Shown in pieces: positions 1-9,419 of a stretch of DNA of 64,000 nt. Within the stretch, counting starts at the first letter, position 1, and each line of letters starts with the position of its first letter. The DNA is from Candidatus Obscuribacterales bacterium (GTDB lineage: Bacteria; Cyanobacteriota; Vampirovibrionia; Obscuribacterales; Obscuribacteraceae), in assembly GCA_019746975.1 (NCBI GenBank), contig JAIERK010000129.1, forward strand, positions 62,001 to 126,000. Direction: 5' to 3'. Below the pieces are notes generated by a model that saw only the letters and a list, made by a program, of their open reading frames with translations, ran no database searches and had not been told where the DNA came from. The translations under genes were made by a program, and so were the position numbers.

Positions 1-34
1 CGAGAGCACCAACAAGCTAGAGTTCGAAAACTGA
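1..34 (+). CDS. C-terminal end of an upstream gene (partial)
   Basis: The second frame is open from the window edge to a TGA at 32-34 and encodes only ESTNKLEFEN. It would end 29 bases before the M16 peptidase start, a normal intra-operon spacing. The remnant is too short to identify. The frame of the peptidase itself is also open back to base 1, so this call is tentative. Confidence 0.3.
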   Translation, partial: ESTNKLEFEN

Positions 35-63
35 TTATCAAAGAAAACAGGACATCAACCAAA

Positions 64-2985
64 ATGGCGAAAATTGCTGCCAGGAATTCGTCTCAAATCT
101 CGACGGAATTTCTCGACGAACTTGGCATCGAATCGGTCTCACAAGATTCGACCAACGACATTTTCGAATACAAGTTAAAATCAAACGGCATGCGCATCCT
201 TCTCGTGGAGCGTCATGAGACCCCGGTAGTCGCGACTACGGTCGTTTATCATGTCGGATCGCGAAATGAGGCAGTAGGTTATACAGGATCGACCCACTTC
301 CTGGAACACATGATGTTCAAGGGAACCCCGACCTTCGATCCGCTGCAAAAGACAGGTATTGACGATGTACTAAAGAAAGTGGGCGGCATTAATAACGCCA
401 CCACCTGGTATGACCGCACAAATTACTTTGAAGTAGTTCCATCGGCACATCTGGAACTCTGTCTGAAGATCGAAGCTGACAGAATTCGCAACCTCCTCCT
501 GCGCGAGTCCGACCGTCAAGCCGAAATGACAGTAGTCCGCAACGAGCTCGAGCGCGGCGAGGATAATCCTTCCGACCTGCTCGAAAACAATCTCTTCGCC
601 ATGGCGTTCAAAGAGCACCCGTATCACCACCCGGTCATCGGCTGGCGTTCGGACGTAGAGGGTGTGCCGACATCGCGACTGAAAAAATTCTACGACGATT
701 TTTATTATCCGGACAATGCAACTTTGATGGTAATCGGAGATTTCGACACAAAAGTAGCATTGTCGATGGTATCGCAAAACTTCCGACAGATCTCTAAAGC
801 ACCGCACGAATATCCTAAGGTCTATACGAGTGAGCCGCCGCAAGAAGGCGAGCGTCGTTTCACAGTCAGACGTGGTATTGACCTGCCTAGAGTTGCTATT
901 GGTTTTCACATTCCTGAATGCCTGCACAAAGATACCTACGCGCTCGATGTTGCAGAGACAATTCTGGGAGACAGCTCAAAGAGATCGAGCCGTCTCTACA
1001 AGCGCCTTGTCGAGACCGGATTGGCATCTGAAGTTGGTGGGTTCGTCTACTCATTGAAAGATCCGGGGCTATTCGTCGTGACGGCACAGAGCACCGAAGG
1101 AACCGACCCGACAAAACTAGAGGTGGCAATTCTCGACGAGCTCAAAAAGCTGGAAAGCAAAGGACCAACCGAACAAGAACTCTCAAAAGCCAAAAAGTCG
1201 ATAATCAAAAGTCTTAAACTGGCAATTGCCGATCCGATCGGTCTATCAGGACAACTGACCGAAGCAATTTCGTCGGCAAACTGGCGCTGGTGGGTCGACT
1301 ATCCAGGCAACATCGATAAAGTGACGGCCGAAGATATAAAAAACGTTTTGAAAAGGTACGTTTACACCGACAATCGCACAGTAGGTTTTTATTATCCTAA
1401 GGCGGAAGCTGGAAAGAAAACGAACGAGCCTGGAACTCAAGGCGACAGCGAAAATAAAGCAGGAGCAGGGGAAGAAGCAGCAAAGGCCGGCAGCGATCAA
1501 GCAAAGCAACCATCACCATCAGATGTGAGAAAAGAAGCCGCAGCGGGCATCACTCCAACAGAAGCGGCATCGCAACCGACGGCACCGGAAGAGTCGGATC
1601 CGAGACAGGAAGAAGCCACTGCTGGTAGTGGCGCCGTCAAACAATCCGACGCGTCCAGTACGATTGCTGCTTTGATTACTCCAAAAGAAAAACAAGCGAT
1701 TAACATCGGCAAAAGAGTTAAACGGATAGTCCTGAAAAATGGAATGACTCTCCTGGTCTTGCCTCTCCAGGGCTGCAACACCGTAGCAATCTCTGGCAGA
1801 CTAAATGCCGGAGATCACTTCGCTGAGGCAAGTAAGACGCAAGTTCCGTACTTCGTAGCAGAATTACTCACCAAAGGTTCCTCCAAGTACACGAAGGAAA
1901 CTCTCGCAGACGAACTTGAAAACATGGGCACCAGTCTCGAATTCTCATCCGGCTCTTTCTGGGTCGACTTCGACACGCAGGTCGTGACAGAGGATCTGGA
2001 CAAGCTCATGGAGCTGATCTCCGATACGATGCGAGATCCAGCGTTCCCTCCAGACGAACTCAAGCTGGAAAAGACCTTGCGGAATTCCGATCTGAAGGAG
2101 CGTCAGGCCGATACCGGCGACGTTAGTTGGAATGCCTTTGTCCGACGGCTGTACAAGCCTTCGTCCGGTTTTTATCAGCCCACGTTCAAAGACCAGGTCG
2201 CGGAGCTAAAAAGTATCAATCAAAAGGACCTTAAAGCGTTCCACTCAAAGCATTACATACCTGCCAATCTGGTACTGTCCATGGTGGGAGACATCACGGA
2301 GGCCGACGCAAAAGCTTTATGCGATAAGTATTTCGATTCGTGGGTCGGCGACAAACGTGAGCAGATTCAGGTCACAAAAAACGATGTGAATCCGGTAACT
2401 AAGGCCGAAGAGATAATCAACGAAATCCCAGACAAGTCGAACACCGATATCGTTATTGGCCGCGCCGTCAATGTTGATTTGCTCTCGAAAGAATACTTCG
2501 CCACGGTGATCGGGAATGCCGCCCTGGGCTATGACAGCTTCTCGTGCAGACTTGCGCCTGTGAGAGACAAGTACGGTCTCACTTACGGAATTTCATCGTC
2601 TATCGATGACCCGACAAAACCGTTTGGACCTTGGTCTATAAAGCTTTCCGTCAATCCGGAAAATCTGAAACGCGCGCAAGAAATAGTGGCACAGATTGTT
2701 GGCGAATACCTCAAAGAGGGCATATCCGAGACCGAACTTCAGACAGAGAAATCTCACTTGAGTGGCGTCTTCTCAGTATATCTGCGCTCGCCCCGGCACA
2801 TTGCCAGTCGGCTCTCGTTCTACGAACTGGCAGGTGTCGACCTCTCGTACATCGACGATTACCCGAAAAATCTGGACAAAGTGACGACTCAAGACGTCAA
2901 CCAGGCGATTCGCGAGTTCTTCAAACTCGACGATGCAATAACGTCAATCTCCGGTACACTAAAAAAACAAAAAAATGAAAAATAG
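64..2985 (+). CDS. Two-domain M16 family zinc metallopeptidase
   Basis: This 973-residue protein has two M16 (pitrilysin/processing-peptidase) halves. The first carries the inverted zinc motif HFLEH (His78, Glu81, His82), and a distal acidic stretch (NELERGED) near residue 160 can supply the third ligand. The second half, from about residue 560, has the fold-typical sequence but no HxxEH, as expected for the non-catalytic half of the family. A low-complexity Ala/Glu/Lys/Pro linker (about residues 455-540) separates them. No signal peptide is evident, so it may be cytoplasmic or the true start may lie further upstream: the frame is open to the window edge. Its last 11 bases overlap the next gene, which implies translational coupling. 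The exact substrate cannot be told from sequence. Confidence 0.9.
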   Translation: MAKIAARNSSQISTEFLDELGIESVSQDSTNDIFEYKLKSNGMRILLVERHETPVVATTVVYHVGSRNEAVGYTGSTHFLEHMMFKGTPTFDPLQKTGIDDVLKKVGGINNATTWYDRTNYFEVVPSAHLELCLKIEADRIRNLLLRESDRQAEMTVVRNELERGEDNPSDLLENNLFAMAFKEHPYHHPVIGWRSDVEGVPTSRLKKFYDDFYYPDNATLMVIGDFDTKVALSMVSQNFRQISKAPHEYPKVYTSEPPQEGERRFTVRRGIDLPRVAIGFHIPECLHKDTYALDVAETILGDSSKRSSRLYKRLVETGLASEVGGFVYSLKDPGLFVVTAQSTEGTDPTKLEVAILDELKKLESKGPTEQELSKAKKSIIKSLKLAIADPIGLSGQLTEAISSANWRWWVDYPGNIDKVTAEDIKNVLKRYVYTDNRTVGFYYPKAEAGKKTNEPGTQGDSENKAGAGEEAAKAGSDQAKQPSPSDVRKEAAAGITPTEAASQPTAPEESDPRQEEATAGSGAVKQSDASSTIAALITPKEKQAINIGKRVKRIVLKNGMTLLVLPLQGCNTVAISGRLNAGDHFAEASKTQVPYFVAELLTKGSSKYTKETLADELENMGTSLEFSSGSFWVDFDTQVVTEDLDKLMELISDTMRDPAFPPDELKLEKTLRNSDLKERQADTGDVSWNAFVRRLYKPSSGFYQPTFKDQVAELKSINQKDLKAFHSKHYIPANLVLSMVGDITEADAKALCDKYFDSWVGDKREQIQVTKNDVNPVTKAEEIINEIPDKSNTDIVIGRAVNVDLLSKEYFATVIGNAALGYDSFSCRLAPVRDKYGLTYGISSSIDDPTKPFGPWSIKLSVNPENLKRAQEIVAQIVGEYLKEGISETELQTEKSHLSGVFSVYLRSPRHIASRLSFYELAGVDLSYIDDYPKNLDKVTTQDVNQAIREFFKLDDAITSISGTLKKQKNEK

Positions 2986-5900
2986 CAACTGTATATTCTC
3001 GATTCTCCTCGCTCTGGGCATTGCGCTACCTGCCAATTCGCAGAATGCACCGACTGCAACAGCACAGAAAAACAATCCACAAGAGAAGAGCGGAAAGAAG
3101 AAGATCGAGCAGATACCAGCCGGCAGACCGGTGAGCATCGGCAAGCAACGGACGATGCAATTGCCCCCTGCACCGGAGTTTTTCTTCATCAATAAGCTCG
3201 GCAAACAGACAATTCCATTCATGCTCTACGAGGCAGGTACCTTCAAAGAGGGACTCGCGGCAATGTTGATTGCCGATCAATGGGGATATGTAGACAAAGA
3301 GGGTACCGTACAAATCGGTGCCGATTTCGATCTAGCGGGAGATTTCAGCGAAGGACTCGCGCCCGTAAAAATCAAAGACAAGTGGGGCTATGTCGATAAG
3401 ACTGGAAAAATGGCAATTGAAGCCAGGTTTGCTGCGGCTGAAGATTTCAAAAATGGTTTTGCCGTGGTGCACCTCGGCAAAGACTCACCGGAGTTTCCTC
3501 AGAAGGCCAACGATCAACTGCAAACAATTTTGAAGGATACGAAAATGCCGGCGCTCAAAAAAGCCTGGCTCGCCATCGCGAATTCCCGAGCCGCAGGAAT
3601 TATCGATAAGAAAGGAGAATTTGTATTCGATCCGTTTTACAGCTCGATTCAAAACTTTACCGATGAGCTCGCGCTCGCAAAGGAAGGATCGACAATAGTT
3701 TTTCTTAACAAAAAAGGGCAGGTTACCTTGCGGCCGACATGCCAGGACGCAAAGCCCTTTAGCGAAGGGCTTGCTGCTGTAAAAGTTAAGGACAAGTGGG
3801 GGTTTATATCTACCAGCGGCGCGACCGCGATCAAAGCTAATTTTGATGCGGTGGAGGACTTTCACAAAGGATTGGCTGCGGCGTGTGTCAATCAGAAGTG
3901 GGGGTTCATAAACAAAAAAGGCAGGTGGGAGATTCAGCCGAAGTATGACGTCTCGTGGGAAGGATTCGAAACAGGCGTTGCAATCGTCGGCAAAGACATG
4001 TGCCCAATTCCCAATACGCATGTAGATGTTCAACGTGTCGGCAGTGGCTTTCTGGTCGCGCGAAGAGCTGGTTCGGATCCGGATTTCGATGAATCGATTA
4101 CGCCACTCGAAATCGGGTACTTCGCCTATCCGGACTACAGATTTTCAATCATAAGTCGCGAAGGCAAGCCGGTAGTCGATAAACAATTCGATCATGTCGG
4201 GCCCCTGTCCGATGGCGCACGAACTGCAAGAATAGATGGGAAGTTCGGCTTCATCGATAATCAGGGGAATACGGTTTTGAAGCCGCAATACAAAGCAGCT
4301 GATTCGTTTTCTGAGGGTCTAGCACTGGTCAAAGAGGGCGCCACCAAGCCAAGATTGACAGAACGCAATGAGACGTTGATGCGACATCCGGTCCCGGCAT
4401 TGGTTAGCGATCCGGAGCTCATTAAGAAAGACGTCGAAGTTTGCTCTGAGGTCATCAAGCTGGATCCAAGCAATGCGCAGGCTTTTCGCGATCGTGGTTT
4501 TCTGCTTTGTAGTTTAGCTCGCTTCCAGGATTCGCTGTCTGATTTCGATCAGGTGATTAAGCTCTGTTCGAGCTCTTCAGAAGGCTACTATTGGAGGGGC
4601 ATGGCAAATATGCAGCTCGGTCGAAACGCAGAAGCTGCAATTGACTTCACGAACGCCATTGAGATGGAACCATCCAAACCTCAAAACTTGTTCGGACGAT
4701 CTCTTGCATTGAAGCATTTGAAACGCGGCGAGCTTGCCCTTAACGACATCAACCGAGCGATCGCTTTGTACGACCACCCTTATTACAGGCGAATTCGAGG
4801 AGAGATTCTTGAAGATCTCGGTCAACACATCGAAGCTTTATCAGATCTACAGGCAGGTAGACGAGCTCCGGAGCTAGAGCCTTGGCCCGTAGGTCCAAAA
4901 ACACAAGAAGAGCTGACCGCAAAAGCAAATGCTCTGGCTGCAGAGCTCAGAGCTGCAAAAATGAAACTCTCCGAACATGGACGAATCGCGCTTTTGGCGG
5001 CAGAATTAGCCGACGCTACTGATGACCTGCGTACGCTTAAATCGAGAGAAGAAAAAGTTTTTGAGATCGAACAGCTAGGTCTGAACTCAGTCGCATTACG
5101 AAGGAAGGCGCTGAGTGAAGCAGAGGAAGGCACTGCTGATGGTGCTCTGCCGCCGTTGTACAAAAACGACCTGGCCAATTCCCTCTCAAATCTAGCAGGT
5201 TGGTATGTGAAAGCAGGACAGTTCGACAAAGCCGCACCTCTCTATGAAGAAGCGCTTAAATTGGCGCGAGACATAGAGTCGCAAATCAAAGAAGCTGACT
5301 ATCTTATCGACCTGGGAAAAATGTACAGCTCGCAGAAGGAGTATGAGAAAGCGCAGGATTCCTTGAAGAAAGCGATGGATCTATTGGACAATCCGACCGA
5401 TGCCGCCACTAAGCTCCTAAGAGGTCAGGCACTCAACAGCTACGCCATTGTGCTTAACCACTTGCAGCGCCCAAGCGATGCCCAGGACAATATGAAGGAG
5501 GCGAGCAATCTGCTCGATTTCGGCACCGATATCGCTTTTCTTCCCAGCCCACCACCGCTACCGCACAACGCATCCGCGGAAGAGTCTTATGAGCTAGCAC
5601 TTCAATGTAAGAGCCTCGGTCTAATCGAGACCAGTCGTGATTACATGAAAAAGGCTATGGAGCGCGCATCTGGGAAAGACAAGGATAAGGCAGAGCGATT
5701 TTTGACCACATACATGCCTAAGCGCCCTGTTGATTTGAAGCTCACTAAAGCATTTCAAAAAGGACGCATTGCAGAGCTTACAGGCAACTTTCCCACTGCG
5801 GAAAAGTGCTACAACGAATGCATCGAAATCGCCCCCGACTTCGAATGGCCATACGAATCAATTGCCCGACTCAACCGCCTGCAAGGCGACCTTGAAAGCG

Positions 5901-6091
5901 CTGAGCGCATGATTCGAAAGGCAATCAGTATCAATCCTAACTATGTAGCTGGTTGGCTTGAACTGGCGCGCATCGAGAAAGAGCAAGGCGCGAACGACAA
6001 AGCTCGCGATGCAGTCGCAAAGGCGCTTAGCCTGGATCCGGATAGTCAACTGGCACAGTTAGAACAAAAGCAGCTGCCAACCACCAACTAA
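2975..6091 (+). CDS. Secreted WG-repeat and TPR protein
   Basis: This 1038-residue protein begins with a signal peptide (hydrophobic FSILLALGIALPANS, cleavage near residue 23). The first half holds WG repeats, recognisable from copies such as WGYVDKEG, WGYVDKTG, WGFISTSG, WGFINKKG and FGFIDNQG. From about residue 480 it becomes a string of TPR units (for example a block with DRGFLLCSLARFQDSLSDFD), with a further block at the C-terminus. WG and TPR repeats are protein-interaction scaffolds, so the role is probably structural or in assembly outside the cytoplasm; no enzymatic motif is visible. The start overlaps the M16 peptidase stop, so the two are probably co-translated and may act together. 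A paralogous WG lipoprotein lies at 24593-26431. Confidence 0.85.
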   Translation: MKNSNCIFSILLALGIALPANSQNAPTATAQKNNPQEKSGKKKIEQIPAGRPVSIGKQRTMQLPPAPEFFFINKLGKQTIPFMLYEAGTFKEGLAAMLIADQWGYVDKEGTVQIGADFDLAGDFSEGLAPVKIKDKWGYVDKTGKMAIEARFAAAEDFKNGFAVVHLGKDSPEFPQKANDQLQTILKDTKMPALKKAWLAIANSRAAGIIDKKGEFVFDPFYSSIQNFTDELALAKEGSTIVFLNKKGQVTLRPTCQDAKPFSEGLAAVKVKDKWGFISTSGATAIKANFDAVEDFHKGLAAACVNQKWGFINKKGRWEIQPKYDVSWEGFETGVAIVGKDMCPIPNTHVDVQRVGSGFLVARRAGSDPDFDESITPLEIGYFAYPDYRFSIISREGKPVVDKQFDHVGPLSDGARTARIDGKFGFIDNQGNTVLKPQYKAADSFSEGLALVKEGATKPRLTERNETLMRHPVPALVSDPELIKKDVEVCSEVIKLDPSNAQAFRDRGFLLCSLARFQDSLSDFDQVIKLCSSSSEGYYWRGMANMQLGRNAEAAIDFTNAIEMEPSKPQNLFGRSLALKHLKRGELALNDINRAIALYDHPYYRRIRGEILEDLGQHIEALSDLQAGRRAPELEPWPVGPKTQEELTAKANALAAELRAAKMKLSEHGRIALLAAELADATDDLRTLKSREEKVFEIEQLGLNSVALRRKALSEAEEGTADGALPPLYKNDLANSLSNLAGWYVKAGQFDKAAPLYEEALKLARDIESQIKEADYLIDLGKMYSSQKEYEKAQDSLKKAMDLLDNPTDAATKLLRGQALNSYAIVLNHLQRPSDAQDNMKEASNLLDFGTDIAFLPSPPPLPHNASAEESYELALQCKSLGLIETSRDYMKKAMERASGKDKDKAERFLTTYMPKRPVDLKLTKAFQKGRIAELTGNFPTAEKCYNECIEIAPDFEWPYESIARLNRLQGDLESAERMIRKAISINPNYVAGWLELARIEKEQGANDKARDAVAKALSLDPDSQLAQLEQKQLPTTN

Positions 6092-6333
6092 ATTGCGGTA
6101 GTGATCGGAGAAAGCAATTAACCTTCGATTGCAGGGGCTGATAGCGCACGCATATTTGCGCTGAATACATAAACTGGGCAAGACTGTGTTGTTTCGATTT
6201 CCAGATCAATTGTGCGAATAAGAAATAGATTTGCAAAGTACTTTGGCAGATTGAATCAATCGCGCGTTGACTGAAGATGGCTGTCCAAGAGGGTCTTAGA
6301 CCGAAAGCGGAGACACTTAAAATAGAAAGTGCG

Positions 6334-6347
6334 GTTCGATATCGAAC
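6334..6347. repeat. Dispersed palindrome GTTCGATATCGAAC, copy 1
   Basis: A perfect 14-bp palindrome. Flanking arms AAAGTG (left) and CACTTT (right) extend the hairpin to about 30 bases with a two-base mismatch. The same core recurs at 9997-10010 and 12004-12017, and a degenerate form occurs near 18655. All copies are intergenic. Confidence 0.8.
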
Positions 6348-6425
6348 GACACTTTTAGGCTGGCGCACCTGAAGATCCGTATAAATAAAGGCTTTTAAAG
6401 AATGGCCTTCAAATTGAACTTTTTG

Positions 6426-6457
6426 CCTCCGAAATACGTTTCATAAGTAAACGGAGG
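6426..6457 (+). promoter_or_regulatory. Hairpin that could mask the ribosome-binding site
   Basis: CCTCCG (6426-6431) is complementary to CGGAGG (6452-6457), which is part of the very strong Shine-Dalgarno of the gene starting at 6466 (spacing 8). The 20-base loop has a further short GAAA/TTTC pairing. This could limit translation of the DNA-binding-type protein. Seen in sequence; function inferred. Confidence 0.4.
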
Positions 6458-6465
6458 TAATTGCG

Positions 6466-7548
6466 ATGACAAGAAAAGAATACAGAAGGCTAAAGAAGGC
6501 ACGCGTTCGAGTTATCGAAAGGTACGTCACCATATTCAGAATGACGGTTAAAACCGAAGAAGATGCTATCGCTTACATACTAGACCTTTACCATCAAGGG
6601 GATGGATTCCGATGTACCTGCGGCAACGTGTTATCGCAGGAAATAAACACGAGAATGACAAAGTGTGGTGTCTGCAATAGAGACTGTTGGCTCACAGCAG
6701 ATACAATGTTCGATCATGCGCAAAGACTTGTGCCATATCTAACCGCCGTTTATCTTCGGACGAATGGTGTGGAGGTGCAGAAAGGAGAGCTCGCAGATGT
6801 CACCGGAGTTTCTTCGTCTACAGCCGATTTGATCTTTAAGAAGATATCGATGGTTTTGACCAACGAGATGACGGGCGACTTTCAGGAGTTTAGTTCGAGT
6901 ACTTTTCTGGAAGTCTTCAAGAGACGCTCTCGGGCAACACCAAGATTTGCCCACCCGCGTGCAGAGGAGGACGAATTTGAAAGTCAACGAGTGGAGAGCG
7001 CAACCGAAATTACAGAAGTCACCCCGATAGAAGTCGCCCCCATGGAAGTCGTAACTCCAGACTTAGAACCACGACAACGGATTACCTTTGATGCTATATC
7101 AAGCGGAGAATCATTCACGTTCGACAGATTGCTCGACATAACGCAACTGTCAATCTCAGATTTAAGTTATTCGGTGGTCACCCTTCAAGCAGAATTCAAC
7201 CTCATAAGGAGAGATGACATCGGACAGTACGCAAGAACGGAAGTAGACTCCGATGGCGGCACAAACGCAACTCCGAAAAACGATCCTCCAAAACAAGATG
7301 ATTCGAAGTTAAAAGTGAATCAGTCAGCGATCAGTTACATAAAAAGACTTCACGGAGGTACAGCACGCAAATACATACAATTCCACGTCGCTGACCATTG
7401 GAGCTTAGAGGAGCCAAAGCGCTGGAATAACAATGCGCTGTTTCAGGCTTGCCTGAGGTCGAAACCGATAACCAGGGAAGACATTTCAGAGTATGTCTCC
7501 CCTGCAAACATCAAGGTTTCTCAACTGATACTACAGGCGGTTGCATAA
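6466..7548 (+). CDS. Transposase-derived zinc-ribbon/HTH protein, no DDE core
   Basis: This 360-residue protein starts after an unusually good ribosome-binding site (GGAGGT). Residues about 25-130 match the N-terminus of IS1595-family (ISXO2-like) transposases: a zinc ribbon with CTCG...CGVC ligands, then a TxxTMF segment, a hydrophobic helix and a GVSSSTADLIFKKI helix-turn-helix. The DDE catalytic domain that should follow is absent. Instead there is an acidic linker (residues about 165-205) and a segment of about 50 residues (FDRLLDITQLSISDLSYSVV) that resembles a winged helix. The C-terminus (GGTARKYIQFHVADHW) resembles the tail of such transposases. No terminal inverted repeats are obvious. 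I infer a domesticated DNA-binding protein rather than an active transposase. Confidence 0.6.
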   Translation: MTRKEYRRLKKARVRVIERYVTIFRMTVKTEEDAIAYILDLYHQGDGFRCTCGNVLSQEINTRMTKCGVCNRDCWLTADTMFDHAQRLVPYLTAVYLRTNGVEVQKGELADVTGVSSSTADLIFKKISMVLTNEMTGDFQEFSSSTFLEVFKRRSRATPRFAHPRAEEDEFESQRVESATEITEVTPIEVAPMEVVTPDLEPRQRITFDAISSGESFTFDRLLDITQLSISDLSYSVVTLQAEFNLIRRDDIGQYARTEVDSDGGTNATPKNDPPKQDDSKLKVNQSAISYIKRLHGGTARKYIQFHVADHWSLEEPKRWNNNALFQACLRSKPITREDISEYVSPANIKVSQLILQAVA

Positions 7549-7622
7549 CCGCGGCAAGCGATTAAATCACATTTCAAGCGAGACATATGTGCTCGCATAG
7601 TTGCAGTTGCCTAAAGAGCAAA

Positions 7623-7651
7623 CAGCCGAACGGGTGTGAGACGCTCGGCTG
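7623..7651 (-). terminator. Possible terminator of the SulP gene
   Basis: A 7-bp inverted repeat (CAGCCGA / TCGGCTG) lies 20 bases beyond the SulP stop. On the - strand it is followed by an interrupted T-rich stretch (TTTGCTCTTT), which makes it a moderate intrinsic terminator candidate. Confidence 0.4.
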
Positions 7652-7670
7652 CTAATTGCAATGCACCTGG

Positions 7671-9419
7671 TTAGTGAGTGATTGCGACTCTATATCTTAG
7701 TGAATCTTCGTTATGTGCACAGGCACAGAGTCTTTCTAAGCCGCACATACAGACTTTGTCGAGACCAGCTCGCTTACAATCGGCCATGTAGCTTTTCAGG
7801 TAAACACTGCTGCTGTGATCGACAATCTTTACTGAAGGATCAAAGCACAGCTTTACTGTCTTTCTTTCCTGCAAGAGTAGGTCCAGTGTGTTGCGAACCG
7901 GAAGGTTGTTGAAGCAGGTGACCGGTCCGCCGAAGTGAACCTCGGTTATACCTTCTTCGTCCACTTTGAGCTGGCTTATCGGATTGCGGAAGATGCTGGT
8001 GAAGCTGTGAATCAAATGCTTGTCAAAAGAAGCATAACGACGCTTCGCTTCGGAGCAGCGCAGGGAGTAATACATGAGAATGAATATCTTAGCGAGGATA
8101 CCACAGATGATACCAAGGAGCAGATCGGAGCATACTGTAACGAGAACAACTGTGGAGAATACAGTCAATTGATCCCAGCCCAACTCGATCACTTTCATCC
8201 ACTTCTCAGGACCAGCAAGTTTGTAGCCGATGTGTACGAGAACTGCGGACAAGGCGGCAACTGGAATAAGCGCCATCAAGTTGGTGAAGCAGAGAATAAA
8301 GATGGTGAGAAAGATCGCGTTATAGAAGTTGACCCATGCAGTTCTTCCACCCGCAACTATGTTAGTCGTGCTTTTGACAGCACCAGGGATAATGGTCAAT
8401 CCGCCAACGAGGGACGAGGCAATGTTGGAAATACCCATCGCTAACAACGTACGATGAGGATTGGATTTGCGGTGAAATGGATCGAGCTGATCCATCGCGT
8501 GGATGGTAGCCAGGGACTCTGTGCCATCAACGAGGGTGAGGGCGAGAACGCAAAGAATGATGGTTGGGATCAGGGTCGCACTGGAAAACAATCCGGCGAA
8601 GTCGGGAAATACGATACCGTGTTCGAGAGGATTGCAAGGAAGCGACACAAGAAATTTCGAATCGAGATGAAGGAATTGACCGAGACCGATTCCAACAAGC
8701 ACTACTGCAAGGTGCGGCGGAATGTAGCGCAACATCTTCACCCTCGCCTTGGGCAGCAAGAACAAAAGAGCGAGACATATAACTGAAGTAAATAGCACTG
8801 CCAGATTCATGTGCATAATGTGCGAAGGGGTTTCGGCTATGTAGCCGAAAAACTCGTGGGCTTGATACTTGTGACCGATGAAGTTGGGAATCTGTTTGAC
8901 GATGATCATCAACCCGATGGCAGCAAGCATTCCATGCACACAACTGCGAGGAATCAAATAACTGAACTTGGCTGCATTGCACTTAGCAAGAAGGATCTGT
9001 GTCAGTCCGGCGAACATGATCACTCCGAGAACGAGGTGATAGCCGACCTGCATGTCCCCGTGCCCGAGTGCAGCCATACTCGAATATAGCACTGGAGCCA
9101 ATCCGGCAGCGGGTCCGCTGATCGTGACGAACGCTCCACCGAGGAAGGGGAAGATCAGTCCAGCGATGATTTCAGAAGTCAGACCGCATATCGGTGGCGC
9201 GCCTGAAGCCAGAGCGATTCCTAGTGAGAGCGGCACGGACACCAATGCCACGATCAGACCTGCGACCATGTCGTGACGCCAATGCTTCAGCCCGGCGAGC
9301 CCATTCTGGGGCTTCTCAACCGAAGAGCTCGTATCACGCTTCTCAACATCGGGACTTTTCGGGACGTCATTGCCTGAGACGCTGTGTTCTACACTCCCAG
9401 ACTTGGTTACCGTGTTCAT
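7671..9419 (-). CDS. SulP family anion permease with STAS domain
   Basis: This 582-residue protein has a polar N-terminus (about 45 residues), about 10-12 hydrophobic membrane segments and a C-terminal cytoplasmic STAS-like domain (about residues 470-570, including KIVDHSSSVYLKSY). The first membrane segment shows the SulP signature (AGLIVALVSVPLSLGIALASG followed by P-x-x-GL), and GGLTIIPGAVKSTTNIVAGG is the conserved central motif. The family includes sulfate and sodium/bicarbonate transporters; sequence alone does not decide the substrate, and no carbonic anhydrase or sulfate-assimilation gene is adjacent. It is a monocistronic unit in the inner membrane. The start has AGGAAA about 11 bases upstream. 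Confidence 0.88.
   Translation of the reverse strand: MNTVTKSGSVEHSVSGNDVPKSPDVEKRDTSSSVEKPQNGLAGLKHWRHDMVAGLIVALVSVPLSLGIALASGAPPICGLTSEIIAGLIFPFLGGAFVTISGPAAGLAPVLYSSMAALGHGDMQVGYHLVLGVIMFAGLTQILLAKCNAAKFSYLIPRSCVHGMLAAIGLMIIVKQIPNFIGHKYQAHEFFGYIAETPSHIMHMNLAVLFTSVICLALLFLLPKARVKMLRYIPPHLAVVLVGIGLGQFLHLDSKFLVSLPCNPLEHGIVFPDFAGLFSSATLIPTIILCVLALTLVDGTESLATIHAMDQLDPFHRKSNPHRTLLAMGISNIASSLVGGLTIIPGAVKSTTNIVAGGRTAWVNFYNAIFLTIFILCFTNLMALIPVAALSAVLVHIGYKLAGPEKWMKVIELGWDQLTVFSTVVLVTVCSDLLLGIICGILAKIFILMYYSLRCSEAKRRYASFDKHLIHSFTSIFRNPISQLKVDEEGITEVHFGGPVTCFNNLPVRNTLDLLLQERKTVKLCFDPSVKIVDHSSSVYLKSYMADCKRAGLDKVCMCGLERLCACAHNEDSLRYRVAITH

Larger units (their letters stand above)
6092..6465. other. Intergenic region with palindromic repeat and SD hairpin
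   Basis: No credible gene is seen. The stretch contains one copy of the dispersed palindrome (6334-6347) inside a longer imperfect hairpin (about 6326-6355), and a short inverted repeat that pairs with the ribosome-binding site of the next gene. Confidence 0.6.

Noticed and set aside
370..927. A 185-codon - strand frame inside the M16 peptidase gene
   Set aside because: Antisense shadow; residue composition is unlike a protein and the + strand match to M16 peptidases is clear.
6466..7548. Active insertion sequence
   Set aside because: No DDE catalytic domain, no terminal inverted repeats and no target-site duplication could be seen.
7935..8444. A 169-codon + strand frame within the SulP gene
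   Set aside because: Antisense to a membrane protein; no independent support.
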